Positions 18,140 through 25,815 of a DNA stretch of 64,000 nt are shown piece by piece. The translations under genes were made by a program, and so were the position numbers. Position 1 is the first letter of the stretch; each line of letters begins with the position of its first letter. The DNA is from Ruminococcaceae bacterium UBA6434 (GTDB taxonomy: Bacteria; Bacillota; Clostridia; Oscillospirales; Acutalibacteraceae). A model generated the notes under the pieces. That model saw only the letters and a program-made list of their open reading frames with translations. It was not told where the DNA came from and did not search any database. The stretch covers positions 1 to 64,000 of the forward strand of contig DJOQ01000022.1 in NCBI GenBank assembly GCA_002437245.1, in the 5' to 3' direction.

Positions 18140-18994
18140 CTATTCGCCTCGTTCGCATCCGCACGACGGTTTTACACCCGTGCCGGACTGTAAATTTGCC
18201 TCGTTCGGCGGGAAAAATTCGTCCACGGGGAACTGTATCTTGCGGAAGGATTCGCACGGATCGTCCGTGTCGTAGCTGCATTCCTTGTCGGGTATGCAGA
18301 AGTCGTATGCCGGTATAAGCATCTGAACGTCGCGCTCAAGCTGTACTATTGTGAAAATACCTATTGTAACGGCAACCGCTTTTTCAACGGGACGGTGACC
18401 GAAATCATCGGGGAATTCGTCGCCGAAAGCGCGTTTAACGCACGTCGGAACGGGTATGCACGAGTCGCCCAGACAGTCGCAGCAGTCGCACGGGCGGCAG
18501 AGCTTTGCCTCAAGGCATATGGGGTCCACTACCTGCACCTTGGCTCTCGGATTTGTGTTTTGCGGTATTATCTGGCGGTCGTCCGAGTCGGCGCGGAATT
18601 CCGAGGAATATACTCTTACCTTACCCTCGCTGCCGTAGAGTATGCATTTCTTTGAAAATGTCGTAAATCCGCTTATGGTTTCGGGCGGAGCGGTAGCTAC
18701 CGAGTATGCATCGAGAGTGACCTTGAAAAAGAACGTGATGTCCACGGAATAGAATCCGCGGTTAAAGGGAACTCTCTCTACGTCGATAAAGACGTTAAGT
18801 ATGTCGCAGCCCCTGCACCTGACGTTTGTAGCTCTGTCTACTGTTTGCTGATACTGCGGCGGAAAATAAACTCTCAGGTCCGCAAGACAATCCTTATCCG
18901 CGCAGGAGTCGTAAACTCGGTTCGTGTCTATACACACGGCTTCACGAATTCTGCCGGGTACCTTGTCGTTACAGCACGATTTGGTTTCTGCCAT
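18140..18994 (-). CDS. Cys-rich protein of unknown function
   Basis: A 284-residue protein with no signal peptide or membrane segment and about 25 cysteines, several in pairs or clusters: SCCND near the start, RCRGCD, a dense CRPCDCCDC stretch in the middle, and SCGCERGE at the end. Between the clusters it reads like beta-rich sequence (FYSVDITFFFKVTLDAYS). Similar Cys-rich proteins seem common in Clostridia, but I do not recognise a defined function. A structural, metal-binding or spore-associated protein are all possible. Good GGAGG ribosome-binding site. It is transcribed divergently from the GPH transporter operon, with an unusual shared control region. Confidence 0.7.
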   Translation of the reverse strand: MAETKSCCNDKVPGRIREAVCIDTNRVYDSCADKDCLADLRVYFPPQYQQTVDRATNVRCRGCDILNVFIDVERVPFNRGFYSVDITFFFKVTLDAYSVATAPPETISGFTTFSKKCILYGSEGKVRVYSSEFRADSDDRQIIPQNTNPRAKVQVVDPICLEAKLCRPCDCCDCLGDSCIPVPTCVKRAFGDEFPDDFGHRPVEKAVAVTIGIFTIVQLERDVQMLIPAYDFCIPDKECSYDTDDPCESFRKIQFPVDEFFPPNEANLQSGTGVKPSCGCERGE

Positions 18995-19024
18995 AAAAAG
19001 CCCTCCTGTAATTATTTATGTGCC

Positions 19025-19054
19025 GTACCGTGTTTGTCGCGCTCGATACGGTAC
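19025..19054 (-). other. Hairpin in the leader of the Cys-rich gene
   Basis: A perfect 7-bp stem, GTACCGT (19025-19031) with ACGGTAC (19048-19054), in the predicted 5' leader of the gene starting at 18994. No T run; may be a regulatory structure. Confidence 0.35.
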
Positions 19055-19080
19055 TGAGTTTATAAACTTCAATAACATTT

Positions 19081-19165
19081 TATGACGTCTCCCCGAATGT
19101 GTGACATAACAAAGGTTTTACACAAATTTACAAAGATTTAACGGCTGTTTGATAGAGACGTCATA
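19081..19165. promoter_or_regulatory. Divergent control region with inverted GACGTC operators
   Basis: An 11-bp perfect inverted repeat, TATGACGTCTC (19081-19091) and GAGACGTCATA (19155-19165), with 63 bases between. Each arm contains the palindrome GACGTC. The left arm sits beside a minus-strand -10 like TAAAAT (19077-19082), the right arm in the -35 area of a plus-strand -10 TATAAT (19177-19182). Paired operators for one regulator of both genes are likely. Confidence 0.5.
19117..19142 (+). repeat. TTTACA-type half-site array
   Basis: TTTACA (19117-19122), TTTACA (19127-19132) and TTTAAC (19137-19142) recur with an exact 10-base period, between the two GACGTC arms. The arrangement resembles direct-repeat sites of OmpR/PhoB-class regulators. 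Confidence 0.4.
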
Positions 19166-19213
19166 TTTTAGGCGGCTATAATTTTTTCATAAAATCAAAA
19201 ACAGGGTGAAGTT

Positions 19214-20590
19214 ATGGAAAAATATATTTCAAAAAAAGAAAAAGCCTCTTATGGTTTTGCGGCTGTCGGCAGTTATATGGTGGCAGGCATAACGCAGTCA
19301 TACCTTATGTATTTTTTTACGGATATACTTATAATCCCGTCATCTTTCGTTATGATGCTGATGATAGTCGCGAGAGTTTGGGACGCCGCAAATGACCCTA
19401 TCATGGGAGTTATAGTAGACAGAACAAACACAAAATACGGAAAAATGCGACCGTACGTTTTGGCAGGTTCGTTTTTGATGCTTGTCACTACCGTGGTGCT
19501 GTTTATGCCTCTGACAGGGGCGTCAAAAACATTTAAAATGATATTTGCCGCCGTATCATATATAATTTTCGGAATGGCTTATACGCTTACCGACGTGCCT
19601 GCAATGGGGCTTATGAGTGTGGCTACGCCGAACAGCGACGAAAGAGCGTCTCTTTTGTCGTTCTATGTGACGGTGGGCTCCGTAGGCAGTCTCTTACCCG
19701 TAGGACTGCTCACGGTATTTCAATCTTTTATTCCGGAAAAATATGTTTACTTTGCAATGTCGATATTTGTTGGTATAATAACTTCGTCGGCATACCTTGT
19801 TCTGTTTAAAAATTCAAAAGAACGCTTTTCTACTCACACCGAAAAAATTGCCGTGCGCGATATGATAAAGGCGGCGTGCAAAAACAAGCCTATGATGATG
19901 GCGCTTCTTATGTCGATGACAGCGTCGCCGCGCTATCTTATTATGCCGGCTGCTCTGTATATTGCAACGTATGTTATAAATATTCCGGGGCTGAATTCCG
20001 GAACGATTTTGCTGCTTTTGTATCTCGTTGTCGGCAGCGGTATGTTTGCAGGCATACTTTTGACCCCGGTTGCGTATAAAAAGCTCGGCTATAAAGCGAC
20101 CTGCGTAATAGCCGCCTTAACGGGAGGCATAAGCCTTACGGCGGCGTTCTTCCTCGGCAAAATAAATATATATTTCGCCTTGCCGTTTATGACAATAGGC
20201 GGTATAGCTCTCGGCTCATATAATGTTCTTCCTTATCCTATGGTCGGTGACAGCCTCGATTATCTCGAATGGAAAACCGGCGAGAGAATGGAGGGCGTGT
20301 GCTTTTCGCTCAATTCATTTGTCACAAAATTCAACAATGCGGTGGGCTTTATCGGGCTTTCCGCGGCGCTAACGTTATTTGGCTTCGTCGAGCCGTCCGC
20401 GGCAGGTGTACCGTCCGTGCAGAGCGCTTCTACCGTTACCGGTCTCTTTTCGCTCGTCACGGTAATTCCGGGACTCGGATTTTTGCTCTCGCTCATTCCG
20501 ATTTGTTTTTATAAATTCAGCGGCATAGAAAAAGAAAAAATCTTGTCGGAACTTGCCGTAAAAAGAAAGGCAGTCCAAAATGGAGTTTAA
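19214..20590 (+). CDS. GPH family sugar:cation symporter
   Basis: A 458-residue membrane protein with about 12 segments, of the glycoside-pentoside-hexuronide (MelB-like) branch of the MFS. Typical motifs: RVWDAANDPIMGVIVDRTNTKYGKMRPY early, and DSLDYLEWKTGERMEGVCFSLNSF split over the seventh-loop region, with the DYLEWKTG family hallmark. It should import a sugar or glycoside with Na+ or H+. First gene of a four-gene run in which each gene overlaps the next by up to 11 bases. Ribosome-binding site AGGGTG. Confidence 0.9.
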   Translation: MEKYISKKEKASYGFAAVGSYMVAGITQSYLMYFFTDILIIPSSFVMMLMIVARVWDAANDPIMGVIVDRTNTKYGKMRPYVLAGSFLMLVTTVVLFMPLTGASKTFKMIFAAVSYIIFGMAYTLTDVPAMGLMSVATPNSDERASLLSFYVTVGSVGSLLPVGLLTVFQSFIPEKYVYFAMSIFVGIITSSAYLVLFKNSKERFSTHTEKIAVRDMIKAACKNKPMMMALLMSMTASPRYLIMPAALYIATYVINIPGLNSGTILLLLYLVVGSGMFAGILLTPVAYKKLGYKATCVIAALTGGISLTAAFFLGKINIYFALPFMTIGGIALGSYNVLPYPMVGDSLDYLEWKTGERMEGVCFSLNSFVTKFNNAVGFIGLSAALTLFGFVEPSAAGVPSVQSASTVTGLFSLVTVIPGLGFLLSLIPICFYKFSGIEKEKILSELAVKRKAVQNGV

Positions 20591-21830
20591 ATTTGAAAGG
20601 AAAATTTTTAATATCGGGGAAAAACCGAAAGTCGGCATAATTTCCGACTCACAGCTCAGCCCCGTTCGCAGAAAAAACGAGACGACGTTCCGAAAGAACC
20701 TCGTCTTGTCGCTTTTGTCTCTTAAAAACCAAGGCTGTAATATGATTATATTTGCAGGAGATATATGCAATATGGCAAGCGCCTATGCGTATGACACATA
20801 TGTTGATGCGTTCAAGAGTGTTTTCGGCGAAAAAATGCCCGTGGTTCAGAGCATAATGGGTAACCATGATTATTACGGCCGAGGGACGCCGGAAAATTGC
20901 AGACGGCTTTTCACACGAAAAATCGGCACGTCGCCGTTTACTCACTATACGGTAAACGGATTTCACTTTATCGGCGTATCGCCCGACTGTGCAAAAATGT
21001 CCGACGGTTACAGAAAAATTTTGCCGTACCTCAAAAACGAAATTGAAATTGCGAAAAAAGAATGCGGCGACAGACCTATTTTTGTCACGACGCACAATTC
21101 CCCCGAAAATACCGTATACGGCAGCGATGATTGGGGCGATAAATCGCTTTTTGACGCGTTTTCGCAATATCACAATGTTGTGAATTTCGCAGGGCATACG
21201 CACTATTCGCTCCTCGACGAGAGAAGCGTATGGCAGGGGGCGTTTACCGCGTTCGGTACACAGTCGGTATCGTATACGGAACTTGAGCGCGGAAAGGTCA
21301 ACGGTACAGTACCGCCCGACGCATATATGTTCCCAATGGGTTACATACTTGATTTCGGGAGCGAAAATATAACCGTCAGACGTATGAATTTCCGCCTCAA
21401 TAAAGAGGAAAAGCCGAATATGAGCGTTAAAATACCGTATTCGGTGAAAAAGGCGGATTTTATCCCGAAAAGAAACGGCAATTCTTTGCCCGTTATGCCG
21501 AACCTATACGGCCATACCGAATATGATGAAAAAGGCACCGCTTATCTTTGTTTTGATAAGGGCGAGAGTGAAGACGCGGTACACAGCTATGCCGTGCTTT
21601 ACGACGACGGAATACGCAGGGACTATTTCTCCGATTTCTATAAGGGCTGCGGCGCCGCAAAAAGCGTGAGACTCCCTGTTTACTCTAAAGCTCCGGGAGT
21701 GTATAATATCAAAATATATGCTGTAGATTCTTTCGGCAATATGAGCGACACCTGCACAAAGATAGACGCCGCCGAGATTCGACGAAACAAAATTTACCGC
21801 AGAAAATTTGCACCGGAGATTAAATACTGA
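20580..21830 (+). CDS. Calcineurin-like metallophosphoesterase
   Basis: A 416-residue protein with metallophosphoesterase motifs: GIISDSQLS in place of the usual D.H motif, IFAGDICNMAS, GNHDYYG and NFAGHTHYS. The first motif has Asp-Ser-Gln where Asp-x-His is usual, so one metal ligand is changed. The C-terminal about 130 residues form a beta-rich extra domain. No signal peptide, so intracellular. It overlaps the symporter gene by 11 bases and the HAD gene by one base; a joint role in taking up and dephosphorylating a substrate is plausible. Confidence 0.82.
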   Translation: MEFKFERKIFNIGEKPKVGIISDSQLSPVRRKNETTFRKNLVLSLLSLKNQGCNMIIFAGDICNMASAYAYDTYVDAFKSVFGEKMPVVQSIMGNHDYYGRGTPENCRRLFTRKIGTSPFTHYTVNGFHFIGVSPDCAKMSDGYRKILPYLKNEIEIAKKECGDRPIFVTTHNSPENTVYGSDDWGDKSLFDAFSQYHNVVNFAGHTHYSLLDERSVWQGAFTAFGTQSVSYTELERGKVNGTVPPDAYMFPMGYILDFGSENITVRRMNFRLNKEEKPNMSVKIPYSVKKADFIPKRNGNSLPVMPNLYGHTEYDEKGTAYLCFDKGESEDAVHSYAVLYDDGIRRDYFSDFYKGCGAAKSVRLPVYSKAPGVYNIKIYAVDSFGNMSDTCTKIDAAEIRRNKIYRRKFAPEIKY

Positions 21831-22492
21831 TGAATATATATTCTTTTGAAGGCTACATATTCGACCTCGACGGAACACTCCTTGATTCCATGGGGCTTTG
21901 GAACGACATATATGTAAAAGTGCTCGGCGAATTTAACATCAAGGCGCCGAAAGACTACCTTTTCAACGTAAATCATATGAGCCTTGACGACGGAGCCGAA
22001 TATACGGTTAAAACTTTTCATCTTGAAAATGTTGTAAAAAAAGACGATATAGTCGATATGTGGAATGCCATGTCAAAAGAAGAATATGAAAATACGGTGC
22101 AGTTAAAGCCGGGGGCAAGGGGATTTTTGCAAAGCTTAAAGAACCGCGGCAAGCTTTTGGGCGTAGCCACGGCTCTTTCCGACGAGCTTTTTGTGCCGTG
22201 CCTTAAAAGGCTCGGCATTTCGGAGCTTTTTTCGGCGATGACTTCAATTGACGAGGTATCGAGGGGAAAGGAATTCCCGGATATATATTTAAGGGAATGT
22301 AAAAAGATGGGCACAAAGCCACAAAATACTGTTGTGTTTGAAGACAGCCTCACAGGGATAAAGTCCGCTTCAGTCGGCGGATTTAAGACTGTCGGCGTAT
22401 ATGACCCGTCTGCCGCAGAGCAGGCCGAGGAGATTAAAAATCGGGCTGATTTGTACATAAGTTCTTTTTCGGAGATGCTGTATGAAAAGTGA
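21830..22492 (+). CDS. HAD family phosphatase/phosphomutase (beta-phosphoglucomutase-like)
   Basis: A 220-residue HAD subfamily IA protein. Motif I is FDLDGTLLDSMGLW, the middle has GVATALSDEL (motif II region), and VFEDSLTGIKSASVGGFKTVGVYD gives the motif III/IV pattern. Close in architecture to beta-phosphoglucomutases and sugar-phosphate phosphatases. Its ATG overlaps the preceding TGA. Fits a sugar-phosphate operon. Confidence 0.87.
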   Translation: MNIYSFEGYIFDLDGTLLDSMGLWNDIYVKVLGEFNIKAPKDYLFNVNHMSLDDGAEYTVKTFHLENVVKKDDIVDMWNAMSKEEYENTVQLKPGARGFLQSLKNRGKLLGVATALSDELFVPCLKRLGISELFSAMTSIDEVSRGKEFPDIYLRECKKMGTKPQNTVVFEDSLTGIKSASVGGFKTVGVYDPSAAEQAEEIKNRADLYISSFSEMLYEK

Positions 22493-23387
22493 GATAAAGC
22501 GCACCCTTGCCGCAAAGCTTATGCTTTTTTCGAGTGCCGTTATATGGGGCAGCTCTTTCTTTATATTAAAAAACACACTGGATGAATTACCGGTGTATTT
22601 TTTGCTGTGCGTAAGATTTTTATTTTCGGCAATTCTTTTAAGCATAGTATTTTTTAAAAAATGGAAATTGTTTAATCTTAAGTATCTTTGGACCGGAGCG
22701 ATTACGGGTGTGTTTTTGGGGCTTGCTTACATATTCCAGACCATAGGCCTTACTCACACAACTCCGGGAACCAATGCGTTTTTGACTACGGTTTATTGCG
22801 TTATAGTGCCGTTTTTAAGCTGGGCTGTAAGAAAAAAACGCCCGGACGCATATAATTTTGTTGCCGCGGCAATATGTATAACCGGCATAGGGCTTGTCTG
22901 CCTGGACGGAAAAATGTCATTTTCTTTTCTCGGCGAGGGTTTTACGCTGATATGCGGCATATTCTTTGCGCTTCAGATTGTGGCGGTCGAAAAATGGTGC
23001 GGCGATCTTGACGTTATACTGCATACGATTATACAGTTCTTCACGGCGTTTCTTATCTGCTTTGTTTTCTTTGTTTCAAGTGAAAAAATGCCGAAACATA
23101 TTTCTTCGGGTTCGGTATTGTCGCTTGTATATGTTACCGTGTTTGTAACCGCACTTTGTTTTGTGTTTATGAACGTGGGTATAAAACATACAACCGCGGC
23201 AAGCTCGTCGCTTATACTCTGCTTAGAGTCGGTATTCGGAGTGCTTTTTTCGATGATTTTTTATCACGAGAGGCCGACTCTGCAAACCGCCGTCGGTTTC
23301 TTAATCATATTTACGGGGATTGTTTTGAATGAGACTAAGCCGAAATTTGCGATAAAAAGGAACAAAAACAGCATAAATCGGCAATAA
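22482..23387 (+). CDS. EamA/DMT family transporter
   Basis: A 301-residue protein with about ten membrane segments arranged as two EamA repeats. Family features include the N-terminal LFSSAVIWGSSFFILK, the TPGTNAFLTTVYCVIVPF region and the C-terminal TTAASSSLILCLESVFGVLFS. Drug/metabolite transporters usually export amino acids or other metabolites; the substrate is unknown. It overlaps the HAD gene by 11 bases and ends the operon. Confidence 0.9.
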   Translation: MKSEIKRTLAAKLMLFSSAVIWGSSFFILKNTLDELPVYFLLCVRFLFSAILLSIVFFKKWKLFNLKYLWTGAITGVFLGLAYIFQTIGLTHTTPGTNAFLTTVYCVIVPFLSWAVRKKRPDAYNFVAAAICITGIGLVCLDGKMSFSFLGEGFTLICGIFFALQIVAVEKWCGDLDVILHTIIQFFTAFLICFVFFVSSEKMPKHISSGSVLSLVYVTVFVTALCFVFMNVGIKHTTAASSSLILCLESVFGVLFSMIFYHERPTLQTAVGFLIIFTGIVLNETKPKFAIKRNKNSINRQ

Positions 23388-23411
23388 TACACAAAAGCCT
23401 CTAGAAAATAA

Positions 23412-23440
23412 TTGATTTTTTGCAAAATATATTGTAAAAT
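23412..23440 (+). promoter_or_regulatory. Promoter of the DUF805 gene
   Basis: -35 TTGATT (23412-23417) and -10 TAAAAT (23435-23440) with a 17-base spacer; the ATG follows 33 bases later after AGGGGG. Confidence 0.7.
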
Positions 23441-23472
23441 GTAGTTGCCAAATAATATAAGGGGGCATTTTT

Positions 23473-24186
23473 ATGATATGTAAAAATTGTGGAACAAATT
23501 TTGACGGGCAGTATTGTCCCAATTGCGGAGCTAAGGCTGAATCTGCTTCGGCTCCTCAGCAAAGCGCACCGCAATACGGAGCACCGCAGAATTTCGGTAA
23601 CGGGCAGAGCGCACCGCCGTACGGAGCACCGCAGAACTTCGGCAACGGGCAGAGTGCACCGCCGTACGGAGCACCGCAGAATTTCGGAAACGGGCAAAGC
23701 GCACCGCAATACGGAGCACCGCAGAATTTCGGCGGTCAGCAGAACGGTTACGTGCATAGACCTACCCGAAAAATCGGCTTCGGTGAGGCAGTAAAGCTGT
23801 TTTTTAAAAACTACGTAAACTTTAACGGCAGAGCTACAAGAAGCGAGTACTGGTGGGTTTACCTGTTTAATATGATTGTTTATACCGTCTTGAGTATATT
23901 GTTTTCGATTGCCGGCGGCGCTTCATTGGCAGGAGCCGCAATCAACGGCGACGTAAGCGTAGCGTATATGGGCGCGGGTGCAATATTCTATGTCTTGATG
24001 ATATTATATTGTATCGCCGTATTCCTGCCGTCTCTGTCGCTTGTGGTACGCAGGCTTCACGATATAGACAAGAGCGGCGGCTATATATTTATGGGACTTA
24101 TTCCCATTGCCGGTCCTATCATTCTCCTTGTTTATATGCTCACCGACAGCACACCCGATAATAAGTACGGCCCTAAAAAGGTTTGA
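23473..24186 (+). CDS. Zinc-ribbon, Pro/Gln repeat, DUF805 membrane protein
   Basis: A 237-residue protein. Residues 1-22 form a zinc ribbon (CKNCGTNFDGQYCPNCG). Residues about 30-88 are a low-complexity linker of 15-residue repeats with core GAPQNFGNGQSAPPY. The rest is a DUF805 domain with about four membrane segments, carrying NFNGRATRSEYWWVYLF and RRLHDIDKSGG, both DUF805 hallmarks. Function unknown for the family. The ribbon is of the same general type as in the kinase cluster that follows, but a terminator separates them. Confidence 0.88.
   Translation: MICKNCGTNFDGQYCPNCGAKAESASAPQQSAPQYGAPQNFGNGQSAPPYGAPQNFGNGQSAPPYGAPQNFGNGQSAPQYGAPQNFGGQQNGYVHRPTRKIGFGEAVKLFFKNYVNFNGRATRSEYWWVYLFNMIVYTVLSILFSIAGGASLAGAAINGDVSVAYMGAGAIFYVLMILYCIAVFLPSLSLVVRRLHDIDKSGGYIFMGLIPIAGPIILLVYMLTDSTPDNKYGPKKV
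23561..23740 (+). repeat. 45-bp tandem coding repeats
   Basis: About four in-frame 45-bp units encode GAPQNFGNGQSAP(P/Q)Y. They differ by a few, mostly silent, bases. Confidence 0.85.
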
Positions 24187-24240
24187 ATTTCAGCCTTTCA
24201 ACCTATAATATATTAAGTACTTGAATTTATTTAACTCGAA

Positions 24241-24276
24241 AAAGAAGGACGATTAATTTCGCCCTTCTTTTTTTGT
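24241..24276 (+). terminator. Intrinsic terminator after the DUF805 gene
   Basis: Stem 24241-24251 with 24260-24270 (AAAGAAGGACG against CGCCCTTCTTT, one mismatch) followed by a T run. Confidence 0.85.
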
Positions 24277-24316
24277 TTCGGTTTTTTGAACCGATATCGA
24301 TAATATCTTTAGTAAT

Positions 24317-24338
24317 GACGCTTTTAGCGTCTTTTTTT
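24317..24338 (+). terminator. Second small intrinsic terminator
   Basis: GACGC (24317-24321) pairs with GCGTC (24327-24331), then seven Ts. Together with the one before, it insulates the kinase/FHA cluster. A further short inverted repeat, TCGGTT/AACCGA, lies just upstream near 24278-24295. Confidence 0.6.
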
Positions 24339-24386
24339 GTATATTCAAAAGATAATGTGTTGATTAAAAGACACTTCTGTACTCAA

Positions 24387-24436
24387 ACAGAGAATAGTTA
24401 AACAGTTTTACGAATGATATAATTTTCACAGAGAAT
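24387..24436 (+). promoter_or_regulatory. Probable promoter of the kinase/FHA cluster with repeated ACAGAGAAT
   Basis: -10 TATAAT (24418-24423) with a weak -35 TAGTTA (24395-24400) at 17 bases. The nonamer ACAGAGAAT occurs at 24387-24395 and again at 24428-24436, flanking the -10 with a 41-base period. A weak -35 with repeats suggests regulated transcription. Confidence 0.45.
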
Positions 24437-24482
24437 GTTGATTTGTACTAAAATTTTTATCCTTGAGAGGGAGAGAGTTTAT

Positions 24483-25223
24483 ATGTGCAGAATAGATTAT
24501 GCATATTTTACCGACAAAGGTGACAGAGAACACAACGAGGATTACATAGGCTTTGCCGAAACAGATGATAAAAAAATATTTGTTTTGGCAGATGGATTAG
24601 GCGGTCACGGTAAGGGTGAAGTAGCTTCTTCTCTTGTAGTTGAAAATGTGAAATCCATGCTGAATGAAAACAATGTGAAGGACGATAATTTTCTGGACAA
24701 TTGTTTTGTTGTTTCTCAGAAACGGCTTTTAGATGAACAGGAAAAAATTAACGGCAACGGAAAAATGAAAACCACTTTGGTTATTTTGTATATTGACGGG
24801 TTAACGGCGAAATACGGACATATAGGCGATTCGAGACTTTATGTGATAAAGAATAATAAAATACAAAAAAGAACGCTTGACCACAGTGTTCCGCAAATGC
24901 TTGCTCTGTCAGGTGAGATAAAAGAAAAGGATATACGCCATCACGAGGACAGAAACAGACTTCTGAGAGCCATGGGAACCGAATGGGATGGCGAATCTCC
25001 CAAATACGAAATAGACGATACTTTGAGCATACAAAAGGGAATGTCTTTTTTGTTGTGCAGCGACGGCTTTTGGGAATGGATAACCGAGAAAGAAATGGAA
25101 AAGTGTCTCAGTAAAGGTGAGTCGGCACATGATACGCTTGACCTGATGATTGAACGTGTTAAAAAGTCGGGAAAAAACAAAAATATGGATAATTATTCTG
25201 CCATTCTTATAAGGTTCGAGTGA
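24483..25223 (+). CDS. PP2C-type Ser/Thr protein phosphatase
   Basis: A 246-residue soluble PPM-family phosphatase, first gene of the cluster. Metal-binding motifs are all present: DREHNEDY, FVLADGLGGHGKGEVAS, GHIGDSRLY, LLCSDGFWEW and the last Asp in MDNYSAIL. It should reverse Ser/Thr phosphorylation by the cluster's kinases. The ATG at 24483 follows a purine-rich GAGAGGGAGAGAG; the longer frame from 24435 lacks one. Spaced 10 bases from the FHA gene after it. Confidence 0.92.
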   Translation: MCRIDYAYFTDKGDREHNEDYIGFAETDDKKIFVLADGLGGHGKGEVASSLVVENVKSMLNENNVKDDNFLDNCFVVSQKRLLDEQEKINGNGKMKTTLVILYIDGLTAKYGHIGDSRLYVIKNNKIQKRTLDHSVPQMLALSGEIKEKDIRHHEDRNRLLRAMGTEWDGESPKYEIDDTLSIQKGMSFLLCSDGFWEWITEKEMEKCLSKGESAHDTLDLMIERVKKSGKNKNMDNYSAILIRFE

Positions 25224-25233
25224 GGTAATTCGG

Positions 25234-25815
25234 ATGAATATAGTTAAGTGCACAAATGGGCATTTTTTTGACAGCGATAAATACGAAGAGTGCCCTTATT
25301 GTGCCGAAAAAGGTGAACATGTTTTTAAAGAACGCAATGATTTGGACGACCAAAAGACGATTGCCGGAAATATAGCAAATGATATATTTTTCGAAAATCA
25401 ATTAACAGAGCGATATCTGGAGAATGTAAGGGACGACGAAAAAACAGTTTCATTATCAACCGCTTCGGGTAATAACAGACCGGTTGTCGGTTGGTTGATG
25501 TGTATAAGCGGTTCGCAAAAAGGAAGAGCTTTATCTGTTTTTTTCGGAAGAAATTTTGCGGGCAGGGCAAAAAGTATGGATATAAGATTTACTGATGATG
25601 ATTATATTTCGCGTGATAATCATTTTTCAATTGTTTACGACCCTAAATCAAATAAGTTTTCGCTTGTGCCGGGCGGCGGAGAAACGCACATAAACAATAT
25701 GGTTGTAAACAATGTGCAACAGTTATATGAAGATGATGTCATAGAGGTGGGGCAAACAAAATATTTGTTTGTACCGTACTGCAAAGAGGGGAGAACATGG
25801 AATGAAGAAAATTAG
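25234..25815 (+). CDS. Zinc-finger FHA-domain protein A
   Basis: A 193-residue soluble protein. The N-terminus has a compact zinc-finger-like motif (KCTNGHFFDS...CPYC), then an acidic linker, then a single FHA domain (about 95-185) with FFGRNFAGR and the ISRDNH segment. The usual NGT phosphopeptide-loop motif is replaced by GGGETHINN, so binding may differ from canonical phospho-Thr recognition. It is a paralogue of the gene at 29789 and probably an adaptor. The VWA gene starts before it ends (14-base overlap). Confidence 0.85.
   Translation: MNIVKCTNGHFFDSDKYEECPYCAEKGEHVFKERNDLDDQKTIAGNIANDIFFENQLTERYLENVRDDEKTVSLSTASGNNRPVVGWLMCISGSQKGRALSVFFGRNFAGRAKSMDIRFTDDDYISRDNHFSIVYDPKSNKFSLVPGGGETHINNMVVNNVQQLYEDDVIEVGQTKYLFVPYCKEGRTWNEEN

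Noticed and set aside
23489..23794. Arg/His-rich repeat protein in another frame of the DUF805 gene
   Set aside because: It mirrors the 45-bp repeats out of frame. The zinc-ribbon frame has the promoter, ribosome-binding site and domain.
24187..24482. A possible riboswitch before the kinase cluster
   Set aside because: The gap contains two terminators and a promoter with repeats, but no conserved aptamer pattern that I recognise.
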